From positions 32,757,938 to 32,821,937 of the forward strand of contig CM022670.1 of assembly GCA_012295275.1 (NCBI GenBank): a stretch of 64,000 bases of DNA. The letters run 5' to 3'. Positions 36,201 through 51,200 of this stretch are shown piece after piece (position 1 is the stretch's first letter; each line of letters starts with the position of its first letter). The notes below the pieces were generated by a model. It searched no databases. It worked only from the letters and a program-made list of their open reading frames with translations, and was not told the origin of the DNA. Both the position numbers and the translations under genes were made by a program. This DNA is from Chrysomallon squamiferum. Taxonomy: Eukaryota > Mollusca > Gastropoda > Neomphalida > Peltospiridae.

Positions 36201-39200
36201 TCTGATTTTCAAAAGAGAAATCGCTGTTAACATATTAACTGACACATTCATTTATGTTAAAATGATTATTATTAGTATGTTACATTTAATTTCAACTATT
36301 ATAATGTGTAGATGTATAATGTAAATGTTAATGGAATTTATAATAACTGATGCTGCATTTATCACTGTCTTCACCCTAAATTGAAAAGTGCAGATTTAAC
36401 ATAGAAAAAAAACCTGTATATTTTTTTAGCAAAAGAACCTGTTTTTTCTTCTTTTTTTTTTTTAACAAAAGAAACCATAGCAACAAGGTAGAAAACTAGG
36501 TAATAAATAATTGTGTCAGCTGGATTGTTTTACAGTTGAGTCAAGTTTAATAATAAATTTGATTGTTTCTTAGAAGAACATGTTAATGAGTTATGTTGAT
36601 AATGAGACTCCATGTAAATTTTATGACACAACATTTCTGTTGATTACAGCACATTAAATGAACTTAACTGGAGAGAAAGTGAGGAGAAAAACATTAGAAT
36701 CATAAATAAAAAAGATAGAAATTAGAAAACAAACTTGTATCTTGTTCGGTGATGAAATAAAAACAGTATTATGAAATTTAACAAGATAAATAACTGGTTT
36801 TCTCTGCAAATGTATCCACACTGGTAGATCATAAAACACCTGCTGGTCTACAGTTAAAGAAATGATCAAACCAAAACACTCTTGAGCATAGACTGATAGA
36901 GACATGAGTAATAGATTCTTGACGCAAGCATACATGTGAACTGCAGTTGTGAACAGCACGCTTGCTGTATTTATAGCTGATACACAGTGAGATGAGAGTG
37001 TGGGATTCACTAAGTCCATAAAGTTCTAATCAACATACAAGTTTACTATCACATAAATGTATGCAGTATTCCTAAACAACCATAATAAATTTGTGTGTAT
37101 ATGATTTTTTTCTTTGCATTATTATTTTTATATTTTCCTCTTGTGGAAAGATATATAACAGAACCTTGGAATGTGTTCTAAGAGGAACTGTAATGAAAAC
37201 AATGATGGCTCAGTGTTAGTGATAGTACTGACTGAAAGAAATTGATTGGAAATAAAAGTAGGCCAGTGGCTGTTTCAATGCTTACAGGTTTGAAGTTTTA
37301 TACTTCAGTAGAAAATTAACCTAGCATCTACTTCAGATAATGTTTTTGTTTACTTGAATTATCTATTTACTAGATTTAGGTTAAGGATTGCAGTAGTGGT
37401 TTTATTATTAAATGCATTATTGCCATGTATAAAATAACTGGTCACTTAAATAATTATTCTTCTTTATCAAGATTACTGGTTTGTCCATATTGTTAGCCCA
37501 TATTATGTTGCTTTTTCTCTTTTAAATGAAAAAGATAATACTGGAATGAAATGCAGGCATTCAGACAGGTGAATCGACACTTGTGTGTAAGCAGTTGGTT
37601 CCTTGCGTCAGTAATTTCCAGTTATTGATTCTGTACAGCACCAATGAGAAAACTGGTCTGTCTTCACAAAACAGATTTGTTTAATGCAACTTGGTCTTCA
37701 TTTGGCTTCCTTGCTAAGGCAGTCACATGGACAACTTTTAACTTTATTCGTCATTTGTAGCAGTCTCCTGCCCACACTAGTCTTTATGTGAATTAAGGTT
37801 AATAATCAAGCTGAATCAAGAACTGATGATATATGTCATAAGTAATGATTCTTGGAAGTGTAACAAGTCTTCGTTAGTGGTAGAACATCAGATTGTTTTG
37901 CAGAGACCTAAAGTTGAAGCAGTTACAGATTTGATCTCCATCGATATGTGTTTAACTGCTGAACATATGTTGGACAACTGACATTCCTCAACATAAATAT
38001 CTGATTCTATAATCATTTAGATTTGGACACAATCTGAAAAGATGATGTTTTTTCACACTCTAATGACATTGTTGTTGTGTCTGTTTTAGAAAAGACACTA
38101 CACATTTTGTTTTAAATATTTAAGTGAGATTTTTTAATTCCAATGCTGAAGAAAAACTGTAATGGAAGCATGTAAAATCCCTGGCTATAAAATGTTGAAT
38201 TTACTTATTCAAACAACATAATTTAATTATTTAAAAAAAAAAATGGGTTAAAATAAAATTTCTCAAACTTAGTGTTATGGAAAACGAGCAAAAAAATATT
38301 CGGCGTGGCTTGGTGAAGCAGGAATCGAATTTAAGTGAATCAACCATTTTTGATGAGGAGGTGCCTGTTATAGTGCGTAGAAGAGGATGTATGCTGCGAG
38401 TACGCATTACATCTTTTACTGATACAGAATCGGATGGTGATACATCTGAAGTTCAACATACAGTATGTATATAAATTCCATATTTTATAATGAATATTTT
38501 GTCATTATAAAGGTACATGTTTATTAAAATTGTTGGGTTATAGATCCTTTTGTTTATATTACATTATTACCTTACATTATGTGTTCATAAAAGGATTAAA
38601 GAAAAGTACTTGTAAAACAATGAATAATATGATGTTTGCTTTTTCAACAAAATACATTTATTTATTATTATTATTACTGAAAGAGAAAATGAGCATTTAT
38701 ATTGTTCCATAATTTCTGAGACATGTAGGATACTTTGCTTTTAAACTTCAGAAACTGGTTTTAGTTTTTAGTCTGTACTTTTCAGTGTAATCTATAATAA
38801 ATTTCTCCTTTTATTTGCTATTTTGTTGACATGCAGCAATTACCATTTTAGACCATAACATAAGTCTTTATAAAGGGGTGTATGTGTGTGTACACATACA
38901 CAGACCTTTATAGTTTCAAATAATTGGGATATTGTTTTTTTTGAAATAGTTACCAATAAAGGTAATTTTTTGTTTCTATATTCCATTCTTTTGTAGATCT
39001 ACAGATTAATTTTATTTAGTCCTTTTACTGAAAATATAACTACATGTTTGAATCCACAAACATAATTTATATATATACCATTTTAATATTTACCAATACA
39101 TCTCCAAAATAATTATGTGCGTGTCAAGAAAGAATAATTTTATTATTATTAATTTTTTAATCCCTAGAGTTGTAATCATTTTATTATATATAAGTAATAA

Positions 39201-42200
39201 AGAAAACTTTGAATTATCTTTCATATTTTATGTATAAGTAATGTTGATGATGATAATACAAATAATACCAAATTTTAATTAAATACATATATTTTAAATA
39301 GCTTTTTAAATAAAAACATTTAACCAAATCTGATAACACAAAGTTCATATACAGATTACTGATGGTGACAAAACAAATATTCTTGTCCCGTTTACCTACT
39401 GTTCTACTTCTGCAGAATATTAAGTGTTTTCAGAGGTAGGTGAATAACCTTCTTAATCATCTGTATTGCTTAAAATGCTTTTGTCTGTATCTGGAAAACA
39501 TTCAAGTTTCAACAAAAAAAATAATAATAAACTATAAAAAAAATAAAAAAAAAAAAAAATAAACTAATAAAAAAATATAAACGAAACAAAAAATAAAAGA
39601 GAAAATAAAATAATAATAAAAAAGTAATAATAAAAGGAAAACAGAAAAACAATATTAAAAAAAAAAAAAAAAAAAAAAAAAGAAAGATGAACAAAGGTTT
39701 TTATTATAGTAATGAGAATTGTCTTAACCACAAAACCAGAATTTCCCAAACCATAAAAGCAATCATTAGGTTGCACTCCAACAAGCTAAACCAGATTTCT
39801 TTTACTATTTTGCACTGAACAGGAACATTAACATAGATGTTTATTACTGTTGAAAGTACAAGAAAGTCTTAAGACAACTTTCAGAAGACTGATTTTTCTT
39901 TTTTACACATAGTTTGGTTGAATGCATTTAGAGATTAATACATAAATAATTGTTATGTATAATAATTAATCCTTAAAGTGCAACCAAAATGTTTCTTTTT
40001 GAAAAACAACAGAAAAATAAACAAAAAAACTACAAAACAAAAATAATTACACTCAAAATAACGAAAGGAAAGAAAATCCCTAAAACCAAACCAAACATGC
40101 AAAAATAAAGCCAAAACAATACAACCCTGCAAAAAAATCTTAAACCCCAAACCAGAAAAAAACCCTATTCCACAAAACACAACAAAGTGAAATAAAGTCG
40201 GAACAAATGCAGAAGAAGCGTAATAAAATTAAGGATCAAATATGTGTATGTTGACAAGTGAATTCTTATGACACATTAGCTGTAATGATTTTTCATTCTC
40301 AAATGACAATTGTGATATTTCTTTTATATCTTTAAACATCTTTCTTGTGATGAAAATAAAAATAAGTCATTTTGTCACTGTCTAAAAACTAATGGATATT
40401 TTTTTTTTAGATGTATGATTTCTTTTAAAATATCCTTTTTGAATAGTTAATGTCATCATTTCTACAGGAGGGTAACAGAAAATAGGTTTCATATTTTGCA
40501 ATTAGTTAAAAGATCACTGTATAATAAATTATATGGTTTTAAAGCAATGTATTTTCAGTTTTTAAGAATTCAGAAAACCATTGGTTTTTGCTTAGAGATA
40601 CTTTTCTACTAAAGAATTTCAGATTTGATTTAATTATGCAATTTATAATAAATAAAATGATATTTTGTTTGATAATATTATGTGTCAAATGAATTGGTTT
40701 TCAGTTTAATATCTATGTTTAATCTTGTGTTTTTGTTAACTGCATATGAGAAATTGTTATGAAATGCCAAAAAATAATATCGGTAATTCTGGAATGGCAT
40801 AGAATTGGGGTATTATATCTAACTGGCAGAAACCAACATGTATACTTACAGCTATCATTCTTGGAATATTTCCATGGTGCAGATCTGAAGGTATAACATT
40901 GCTCTATGTTGAATATGAAGTCAAATGCAGCATGTACATTCCAACTTGTTGATCAACTTTTTTGTATCTACGCATTTACTGTTTCAGATACAAATATATA
41001 GAAACATTCCTCATTATAATAATCTTTCTTTTTTCAATCACTGTTAAAAGATAACATTGTTTTCATTTGACCATAGATATTTTTTCTTTCATTTTTGTAT
41101 CCTCGATCTTTATACATTTTAACTGAAATTATTATTATTTCTTTTTGTACTTGTTTATAAACTGTTGCCTTTTGTTACAAGATACAAATATCTTGAAAAG
41201 AAAATCAAAAAGCTACAGTTAATTATTTAAATGTTTAATTGACATTTTTAATCATATTTTGATATGATCATTACACTTGAATAAAGTGAATTTAATTTTT
41301 CTCACATCTAACAGGAATATTGGTTTTAATATATAGTATGTGTATATATATATATATACACACACACATTGTAACTTTAAATAATGTACATAAAAAATTA
41401 ACTTTTTCAGATAAATGTTTCAGGTTTTTTGCAAAAGGAAGTGCATATAGTTCATAAAACTTCATTTGTATTTTTTATTACCTGTCTTTTTTTGTACTAT
41501 CCTAATATTTTTGGAAAACTGTTGTATGAAAACTATTTAAAAACAAACACTACAAAATGACATGAAGAAAATCTTGGAAAAAAGATCTATTCTTTTCATA
41601 TAACCTTTATACAACTCTCTATTGTTTCAAAATACGAATGAAAAATGTATTATTCTTATCATAACCATTTGTTAGAAAAAAATAAATTAGTCCTGGTTTT
41701 TTATGGAAACAAAAGGGAAATTTCCATCAATTTTCAATTCTGTAACATAAAAAATAAATATTTTTTATTTTTGCCACATGTGTCCCCTTAAAACTTTTTA
41801 TGTTGGTTTTCATTTAGATATTCATTTATTATTTTGGTTCATCACAGTCTGAATTACAGGTATGTACATACATACATCAAAACATGTAAATTTTAAAATT
41901 TTAAAATGAGTTTTCAGATGGAAATTCCTAATTCCATTTTTTTCTTTATTCTATAGTGCTTCAAGTCTAATACTTTAAAAAAAAAATATATATATATATT
42001 TTAATGTATTACAGTCATTAACAGTCTGTTACTAATAATTTTTGGAAGGTTAATTAACACAGTGCTTAACATTAATTGGCCTCTTTTACATGAAGTGGAT
42101 GCGTAATAATAGTTCATCAAATCATTATATAACAAGCATGAAAAATATACATTTACGCATCCATTATGATTATTCACAGATAATTAATTAGCAAGTAGTT

Positions 42201-45200
42201 TTGGATTACTGCAATATCATGTTAGGATTTCTAATTAACAGCAACTGACACGTGGTCCTCTTAATATATTTCATTATATATGTAATTTTGCAGAATTTGA
42301 TATTATTATTTAGTATTGGATGTACTCACCTGCTTCTGTGTGCCAGCAGTGGTTTCTCTGCCAAATAGAAAATATTTTTACTCACTAAATTGATATTGAT
42401 CAAGAATTATAAATGGAAACACTTTTGGCTCATTTTCATTAATGTCTGTTAAATATGTAGATTGCTGGCTGACTTGATGTTCATTTAATCTGTGTAATAA
42501 TATTAATAATTTTCTAATATGTTAACTTGTAACACATGCTTAGACGTAATGACTTCAAAAAATAAGAAGAGTAATAAAAATGTTTACTTTCTTGAAGATA
42601 AATTAAGGAGAGTAATTTTCAATTAACTACAGAGTAATATGTAACATTCTTATTTACTTTATGAAATCACCAACAGGTACATTTATATTCATTTGAAATA
42701 ATAACGATTAATTACACTTAAGCTCAACTGATTACTTTTGATTAAGTAGAATTGTAGATAATACAGGAATTCAGGTTACAGAAATGAAATTATTTTATAT
42801 TAAATAAAGTACCATTAAGTGTTTGTTGGCAGTGGAATATATATATGAATAATTCAGTAAGTAAAATATGAAGTTAGGAATAGAAGAAGAAAATGGATGT
42901 CATTATTTAACTGTTTTTTTACATTTTTCCATGCGGGTACTGAACTATTAAAAAAAATAACAACACATAAACCTTTAAATTTAGCCATTAAACTTAATAA
43001 CTTACATTGATATTATGAAAAAAAGATGAATTTAATATTAACCAAATCCTTGAAATATTTTAATGAACTTTTATGAAATGAAATGATAAAAATTTAAAAG
43101 TGAACATCTGTTTGTGTGTGTGTGTGTGTGTGTGTATTTATGTATGTATATTACAATGTCATTATTTTGTGTTCCTTTTTTGTTTATTTATAATTATTTT
43201 CACATCAGGAAAGTCAGGATTCATGACAAGAAAAGGAAAGGTTGTAATGAAATAACTTCTTTTCCTTGTTTTTTTGTTTTTTTTAATTTTCTTTCCTGAT
43301 TGATAAGAATTAACTTGTGAAAATCTTACTTCTATTAAATTTTACTACTTACTTACTCTTTTTTTTTATAGATCTTTTTTATGCAAAGTTAGAAGCATGT
43401 TTTTTAGATGATGTGAAATATTTGCATATAACTTATTCAACTATTTAACAAGTGCAAATTCTATCAAATGGTTTAAATCACTCTGTATGTTTCTCAAGTA
43501 TTTGGTTAAATAAAATATTTAAATTAATTAATGGGGAAAGCTGTTTATACGTAATATGTATATGTCGTGTATCCTTTATTATCTGAAATTAAATCATCAA
43601 CAAAATAGATTTTTTTAAAAACAAATTTTGATGACAAACAGTGATTAGAAGTAGATAAGTTTCTGCTTTACAAGGCTGCCTTTTTTTAGTTTTGTATTTA
43701 TCACCATGTAGTGTAGACCTTTTCCACATGGTATGCTAGTCAGATAAAGTTACTTGGTAAATAGCTTTGAATATGGATAAGTATTTGTTCACGACATAAT
43801 CAGAGATGGATGGCTGCTTCTGTCTTGATTTCCGATAATTTTTCACAACTGATTAGCTTCAGTGGACAAGTACATGCAGAATTTTGAACTTGATTTAATC
43901 AGTAGATATCATGGTTGACAGAGAAAATCTCTGAAGTGTCAGTTTGACAGAGTGTGATACTTAATAGATCCATCGCTACTCTTGTGTATCTGGTGTTTAT
44001 TTGTTTTTCTGTCAGACACAACATCTGATGTTTGAAGCAAATTGTTCTCAGTCTTCAGGGTTTTTATTGTTGTCTGATTTAGTTACTGATTTAGAACAAA
44101 TTGGGTAATAAAGGCACAGTTCCCACCCCACACTTTTCCCTGTGAAAACGAACCCATATTTGTTTCGCTTCATTTTTACTCAGACATATAAATTCTAATG
44201 CAAGTGTAAACTGCCAAAATGTGTCTGTATGAAAAGAAGAATTTGTGAGATAACCCCTTTTTATGGCTCTTTCGCAGTAGTTTTTCCAACAACAGTTCTG
44301 AATTGTACAGAATTCAAAAAAAGAAAAAAAGAGAAAAGAAAGAATTTAACTATAGTTCTTGGTAAACTATCTGCACTGGCAAATTCAAATATGTTGCTAG
44401 TTCCACTGAAATTAATTACTTAAATAAATAATCAAACTTACATGCACAGTGGACTAAACTGTGACACTTGTTGGCTCGCATTTGTATTTTCATTATTTTA
44501 CTTTCTTCACAAAAGCATGAAGAAAGTAAAAAAAATAAAAAAAAATAATAATAATTATTATTTCTGTTATTGTCTTGATACAAATACAGCATTGTATTAC
44601 TATAGAGTTTTCATTTGTAGTTTATTTTACCTTATCACGAAGTTGTAGCTGTACTGCCTTTGGTTTCATTTATTGTATTGTTACATCTCTGTTTGGTTGA
44701 TAATGTGGGAGATATTAATGGCTGTTTCCCAGAATTTAAATAAGAAATTAGTACTTTCATACCTTTGCTATAGAAATATTTTTGTTCTTGATGGTTTAAG
44801 AAGAATGGTTGGGGAAGTTCATAGTCAGATGGAGTTCTGTGTTTGAGCTTTTATCTTACCATGTTAATACACTTCAAAGTTTTCCATTACAGTAGAGTAC
44901 GTGCTTGTAGTCAGTTATATTTAATGGATGGTGAAAGCTTCATTAGATCTAACATCAGTTGGTTCTGATTGAATGGAACACTTTAAAGAACTGCAAAGCT
45001 GAGACACAAAGTTTTCAGCTTCAATATTAACTTTTTTCATTTAGCTGACTTCACATCATGATGGACAAGATCAACACCAATTGTTGTCCAGTGGATTTAG
45101 AATATTAAAGGCCATAATAATAATCTACATTTTGTGTCAAATGTAAAATCTAGACCACGATGAACTTTTGTACTCCAACATGACAGTTTGGTTTGAATCA

Positions 45201-48200
45201 AATATAATTTTATAATGATCCATTCATTTTCATTGTTTCCCATTTGAATTAAAAAGTCTGTACATTTGGATGAATTTTTTTTGTTTCTATCTTGAGACAC
45301 TGTAATTTTCATATTCTGGATATCGATGTTCGTTTTATGTTTTATAAGTCTTTTGTGAAATGTCTTACAATTTTTATTTTTTTATTTTTTTTAACTCAAA
45401 TTTTGTCACTTTTTCTTATAAACTTTTGTGAAAAGCAGGGATTTCAAAGTGATAACATTACTTATTGTTACTTGCTAGACGTAGGGCTTGTTAATAATTA
45501 ATGTTACAGCAAATGGTTAAATGTGTTATTTTTAGAACTGCAATTTGTGTTGCATTATGTGATGGTAGTAAATATTACATATACTATTGATTTCTTATGA
45601 CATTGTTTTTGGTTATTATTTCATGTTCATTTGATTGACATTTGATATTTTTTTAGTAGTTATTTCATATCGTTTAAGTTTGAAATTAGCTAATTTACAG
45701 CTATGAAACTGTCATTTACTTTTATATTTTTATTATGTTTTTTTAGTCTGATTTTGGACCTCTTGCTTCACCATCCCCATTGCCCTCACCACTGCTGAAA
45801 AAAAATGACCTTTCGTTTGGACTACCTAGCAGTCTCCGTCGTCTTCACAGGACCCTTTCCGAGGACACGAAACAAAGAAGGCGGGAAAGTATGCCATCAA
45901 CACCAACAGGAGTTCAACCGAATCTATCAAATTTGCACCTTGGTCACAGTAAGATAATCTTTTACTTAACAGTTGATATTTAATTCTTTGTAAATAAATA
46001 TACATTTTCATGGTGTAAAAATATTAAAGTTAATATGTTAATATGCTGTAATGTTTGAGTGAAAAGTAAATATTTAATTACCTTTAAAATATTTCAATTG
46101 CCGAGTGTGTAGAAACTTTGCTCTAAACTATTTACATTATTCTGGTTGGAATACAGAACACTTGTATGTTATTAATGTATCTGAAAGTAACATACTGATG
46201 TAATTTTTGAATAATTATATTTTGAAGCTGATTATAAAAACATTTGCACTCCTTGCTCTTTTCCTTTGTTTTACAAACTCATTAAGACTTGTCTTTTTTT
46301 GTTTTTTCTTTTTTATTGTGAGAAACATTGTTGGTTTTTTAAAACTTTTTTTCTGTCTGGATTTATAAGTACAAACACAGATTTGCACCGGTATTATATC
46401 ATATTAATGTTAGGATCAGACTGGTTTGATCCTGTTGATTTAATGATTGCCAGACTTACCACTTTTCTCTCTGTTGATTAGTCTGTGACAGCCACTTCAG
46501 GCAAAACTTTCTCCTATTCAAAATGTGTTAAGAACAAAGATATCACCTTTAACATAAAAAATTGAAAATGTGTTGAGGAAGAATTTCTAGGGGATCAATA
46601 CATGTGAAATTTGATATAGGAAATAAAAGTGACATGAGACTATACAGTGACGCAAAAGCATCCCCCCCCTACAACAAAAAGAGAAAAGAAAGATGAGGAA
46701 GCAAGTCTAAGCAATAATGTAAAAACCTTACCCTCTCAGTAATAATAATAAATATATATAAAAAAAGTAATAAGGGAAGTAAGCAAGACTATAAATTAAT
46801 GCAAAACAACACCTCCTAAGAAGGAGTAAAATTAAAAAACAAAATGGTTTTAAGATGACTAATGCTTTGTGTTTTGTGAATTACTATATATGGTTAAACA
46901 TTTATTGGTATTAACTCTGATCTAGACAGGTCACACAGTCTGGCAGACATAAGTCTCTGATTTTATTATTTTTAATACTTATTTATTTGTTTGTTTAGAT
47001 ATCTTAAGCATTTTTTTTTTTTTTGGTTACATTTCTGAAAATGATAAATTATTTACTTGAAAATAATAAATGTCTATAAAGGTCAATGCATTTAGATTGA
47101 AATGTCTTTACAGTCATGTTTAAATTATAATTACATTTTCATTTCCAGTAGTGAATTGAACAGTAAAAACAATAACAAAAATAATAAAATTAATAAAAAT
47201 CTGAAGAAAAGAAAATTATAATAATGCATTCAGTATTTATTTTTTATTTTTTTTTAAAAAAGGTTAAGTATTTTAATTTAAAATTAAAAAAAATGATTGC
47301 CTATGATATAATTATATGTAGATATTTGGTATATTAGTATCTTTATAGTGAAGATAAATGAAACTAATAACCCATCATCTGATAAATTATCTGTTATTTC
47401 CTGTTTGACGTGTTGTGTGAAGTAATACGTAGTCTTTTAGGTATACTTAATTAGTGTGTCCATTTACCATGGTAACTCATAGGATAAATGGTCTTCTACT
47501 TGCACCAGCTACTAAACCCATTATCCTTGATTCACTTGAGATATTTCTTTGAAATATGGATTTCATGTACAAGAAAAAAGGTAATTTTGGTAAATTAGCA
47601 CTGAGAATTTTTTACAAGAATAAATTTGACAGAAACAGGTAAAGTCAATTATATCCATCCATTTCTTTGTATAGAGCAGCATCTCAGTAAATACACACTT
47701 CCAAACCAACCACCAAGTCCACTTATCAGTAAATACAATAGTTAAATTCAAAGTATCCATGAAGATTTTTATATTTATAATTTTCATTTGAATTTAATTC
47801 AGAATAGCTAAGGTTTATTTGAATAAATAAGTTTCGTATCGAAAGAATCTGGAAAAAAAATTTTGTCTTCATTTTTATTGCATATAATTTCTCTGGTACA
47901 CAAAACTATAAAATTTGTTTTTAAAATGTTTACATTTGAATAAAGACATTCAGATGGTTTATTGTGTTATAAATTCTGAATGTAGTTAATATTTCAAAGA
48001 ATAATTTATAAATTAACAAAAAAACTAGAGAAAATTAAACAGTATTAAAGTACCAATATAGATGATCAAAATCAGTGAAAATAGTAAAGTACACAGCTGA
48101 ATATAATAATTCAAATGCTTTTTAGTATTACAAATTTTGAATTCAGTTAATTTCTCAAAGAATTTGAATGTAATTTGATGTTCATCGTATATAAGAAATA

Positions 48201-51200
48201 GCATATAGTATATATTGTTAAAATTAGTGGAAAAAAAAGAAGAAACGTTTCAGGTCAGTGATTATTCTTGTTTACAATATCAGTGCTTGAATATTAATAA
48301 GAACGTCTGTTGTTGTCTTTCATTTGGTCTGTCAGTTTATGTGCATGTTTACAGAGGACTTGTCACTAGATAGTTCAAGGTTAAAATCATTTAACATGGA
48401 ATTGATTTTATGTTCTAATTTACAGGTGTTGGAGCCTTGATTGAGCCAACTAACTTACTGCGGATGAGAAACACTGTATTGGGACAGTCAGCCCCATCCC
48501 TCTGTGCCAGTGTGGTAAGATGGTGAAAATAATTTATTTCATTTTATATCTGACTTAGGCATTCACTCAGTAAGTCTTAATGGAAATTGAATTGAATACA
48601 TTGTGACATATGGCTAATTTAAAAATCTATAGTAGAAAATCTGAACAGTCATGACACCGATTCCCTCATTAAAATACCAGTGTGTCCACAGAATGCTGTT
48701 ATTGTCTCTTAATGAGCAAGTTGCATGTCTTTTCACCATGGGAAAAATAAACCTCTTATTTTTTTAATTGTGTAAGTATTAGCACTGCAGTACTTGTAGG
48801 TCACATTGTACTTATACCGTTTTTAAACTCGGGGTAAATAGGTTAATGAATATTTATGACAATAACGTGTTAACATAATTTAAAAAAGCAAAAAAAAACC
48901 CCAGACAATTCATATTAAAATGGTAAGTTGGTTAGCAGCAAGAAATCTTATAAGCACCATTTTTTCATTATTTATAATAAACCAGTTTAGTTATTGGCTG
49001 GCATGGGAACTTTTTGATTAGGCACATTAAAGAGGGTTGATCTTATGACCCACCACATGTCAGGTAGTCTTCAACCATTGAACTGCACTGAAAACATCAC
49101 AATTACAAATAAACTAATAAAATAATTTGAAAAAGTCAGCAATGTTTTAATAATGAAAAAAAAAGAAAAGTAAGTAAGACAAGAAAGACAAAAATAAATG
49201 ATTTGTGTTAGCCATATCAGTTGCTTGCAGTCTAAATTAAAAAAAAATTATTTTTTTTTCCAAAAATTTGAATACTTCTTTTCAGAAATATAATAAAATT
49301 GTATTTTGAATGTTTTTTTAAAATTTTTATTCTACTGCTACCAGTCTCCACCATACAACAAGAATAGGAAAGAAAATTATTTTTATCATGTTTATATGTT
49401 ATGTCAGTATGTCAGCTAGCATACTGGTTCTGCACATGAAGTCATTTCATTCAGAACTAGTCAGATTCAATTTTGATTCTGCATGCAGCTTGATGTACTG
49501 ACCTCATTGATCCTCGATTTCCATTGATTGAAAATGAACAGGAGTGGAGAGGTGGCATTAAGGCACTTCTGCATTGGTCACAACTGATTGAATTGTTTCA
49601 CAGTAATGACGTCATACATCTCACTTTGATTTTGATGATTACTTATTGGCTTGCTGTGAAAGCATTTCATATAAACAGAAAGGAAGTGTTATTAAAGCTT
49701 TTCATGATTTTATCTTCTCTTTCATTGAATTTGCTTATTTACATTGATAACAAGAGTGTTATTGATTATGCATTGAATTTGTGCTAGCCTTTGCCAACAC
49801 AACACACAGGTGGTTCTCAAGATAATTACCTCTGGTTCATGAATATGGAAATAAAATTGCCATCAGCAAATTTCTTCCTCAACTCTAATGCTAGTGATTA
49901 TCAAGTTTAAGAAGAATCTAATTTCCTTTTAAAATGCATAGAGTCTGTTTCTTGTTTCACCTCACCTGTCTCATTACAAATAGTTCTTCCACATGTCTCA
50001 CTTTAATATCGATATTTATCTTTGAGCCATTATTTCTGATACACATTCAACCATTTTGTATGGTTTTGTCTGGTTTTGTCTGGTTTCATTTAATTTTTCT
50101 CTATTTGTTTCCTACAGAGAATGTGGGAAGTCATACTATTTATTAGAAAATAAGTGTAGAAATAATTCTGTCATTGTAAGTTAGTGGGAGTAACAATTAA
50201 GTGTTTCTGTACAAGTTAATAATGGAAAAAGGTTTTACTGACAAGGCTTAATGGTAAACATGTTTTACATTGTCATTAGTTATTATTGAAATATCCTGGA
50301 ATTTTAAAAATTAAGAGAATCTGATTATTTATTTACTTATTAAACATCAAATAATAATAATAAAAAAATAATAGAGAAAATAGATATTCCTTTATTTTTG
50401 GAATGATTGTAATTTGATAAAATATTCTGGAATTTAGACAGACCAATTATTCATTTAACAGAAACTATTTTTTACTATTTTCCATGCAAAACAAACTATT
50501 TTATGTTATTTTTTTAGCATATATGAGATGACAAAATTCAGTTTTTTTCTTTTTTTTCTTTATCTTGATAAGCTGCATAATATTAAATATGTTAAAATGT
50601 TTTACACACTGTGTTCTGAATTAGGAATTGTTCTATGTAAAATTTAACAAAATTTTTATGCTTGTAAATTTGTTCTTGCCAAATTGACTGAATAGTAATG
50701 CAAAGCTATAAACACCATCTTTAATTTCCAGTGTCAAAAACATCATATATAGCTAGTATAACTATGACTTTAAAATGTAACATTATCTGTTTGGCTACGT
50801 CTGTCAAAAAAAATTAAAATGAAAAATGTAGAAGAATAAGACATAATATATTGCACTTTAATTTGATAGTGCCTGATGGAAAAGTCATTTAATGTGTGTT
50901 ACAAGAAAAAACTGTATATCACAAAAAGGAAATACATTTACTTGATACATACCAGCATTTTAATAATTTGATTTATCTTTTTTTTCCCCTGTCTTGAAAG
51001 ACATTTGGTTATGTAGGTTAATTGATATTGAGAAACAGACTAGGTTATATTACATTTAATTGTTCAGGAATCAAATGAAAAAAACTCACAGACTTGTAAA
51101 ATATATACATTTGTAAACAAGCTTTGTTAAAAGTGTATGGAAGAAAATAAAGAATGTTACACTGTCACAGTGACCATTTAACAAATAAACAATAACAAAC

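Larger units (their letters stand above)
31736..38276 (+). other. MAST intron, about 6.5 kb, up to the alternative first exon
   Basis: AT-rich. It contains a two-copy 58-bp imperfect tandem repeat (32163-32280), a (TTTA)n run near 33267-33303 and a SINE-like fragment at 37866-37945. The last few hundred bases should include the promoter of the exon at 38277 if that exon is a first exon; no clear core element can be picked out. Confidence 0.5.
38463..45746 (+). other. MAST intron, about 7.3 kb
   Basis: AT-rich, with A-rich low complexity at 39535-39682, TA/CA runs at 41345-41368 and a (GT)n run at 43114-43135. Between 42000 and 42260 there are several TAATTA-type motifs and an 11-bp inverted repeat, possibly regulatory. 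I see no supported exon. Confidence 0.55.

Noticed and set aside
36654-37019. 121-codon minus-strand ORF in a MAST intron
   Set aside because: Hydrophobic and Phe/Leu/Val-rich, no recognisable domain, no splice context, and antisense inside an intron. Long open frames arise easily from this composition.
39509-39776. Phe-rich minus-strand ORFs resembling membrane segments
   Set aside because: They are translations of the A-rich low-complexity tract.
49524-49787. 87-codon plus-strand ORF in a MAST intron
   Set aside because: No supported splice borders, no family resemblance, and not conserved MAST sequence.
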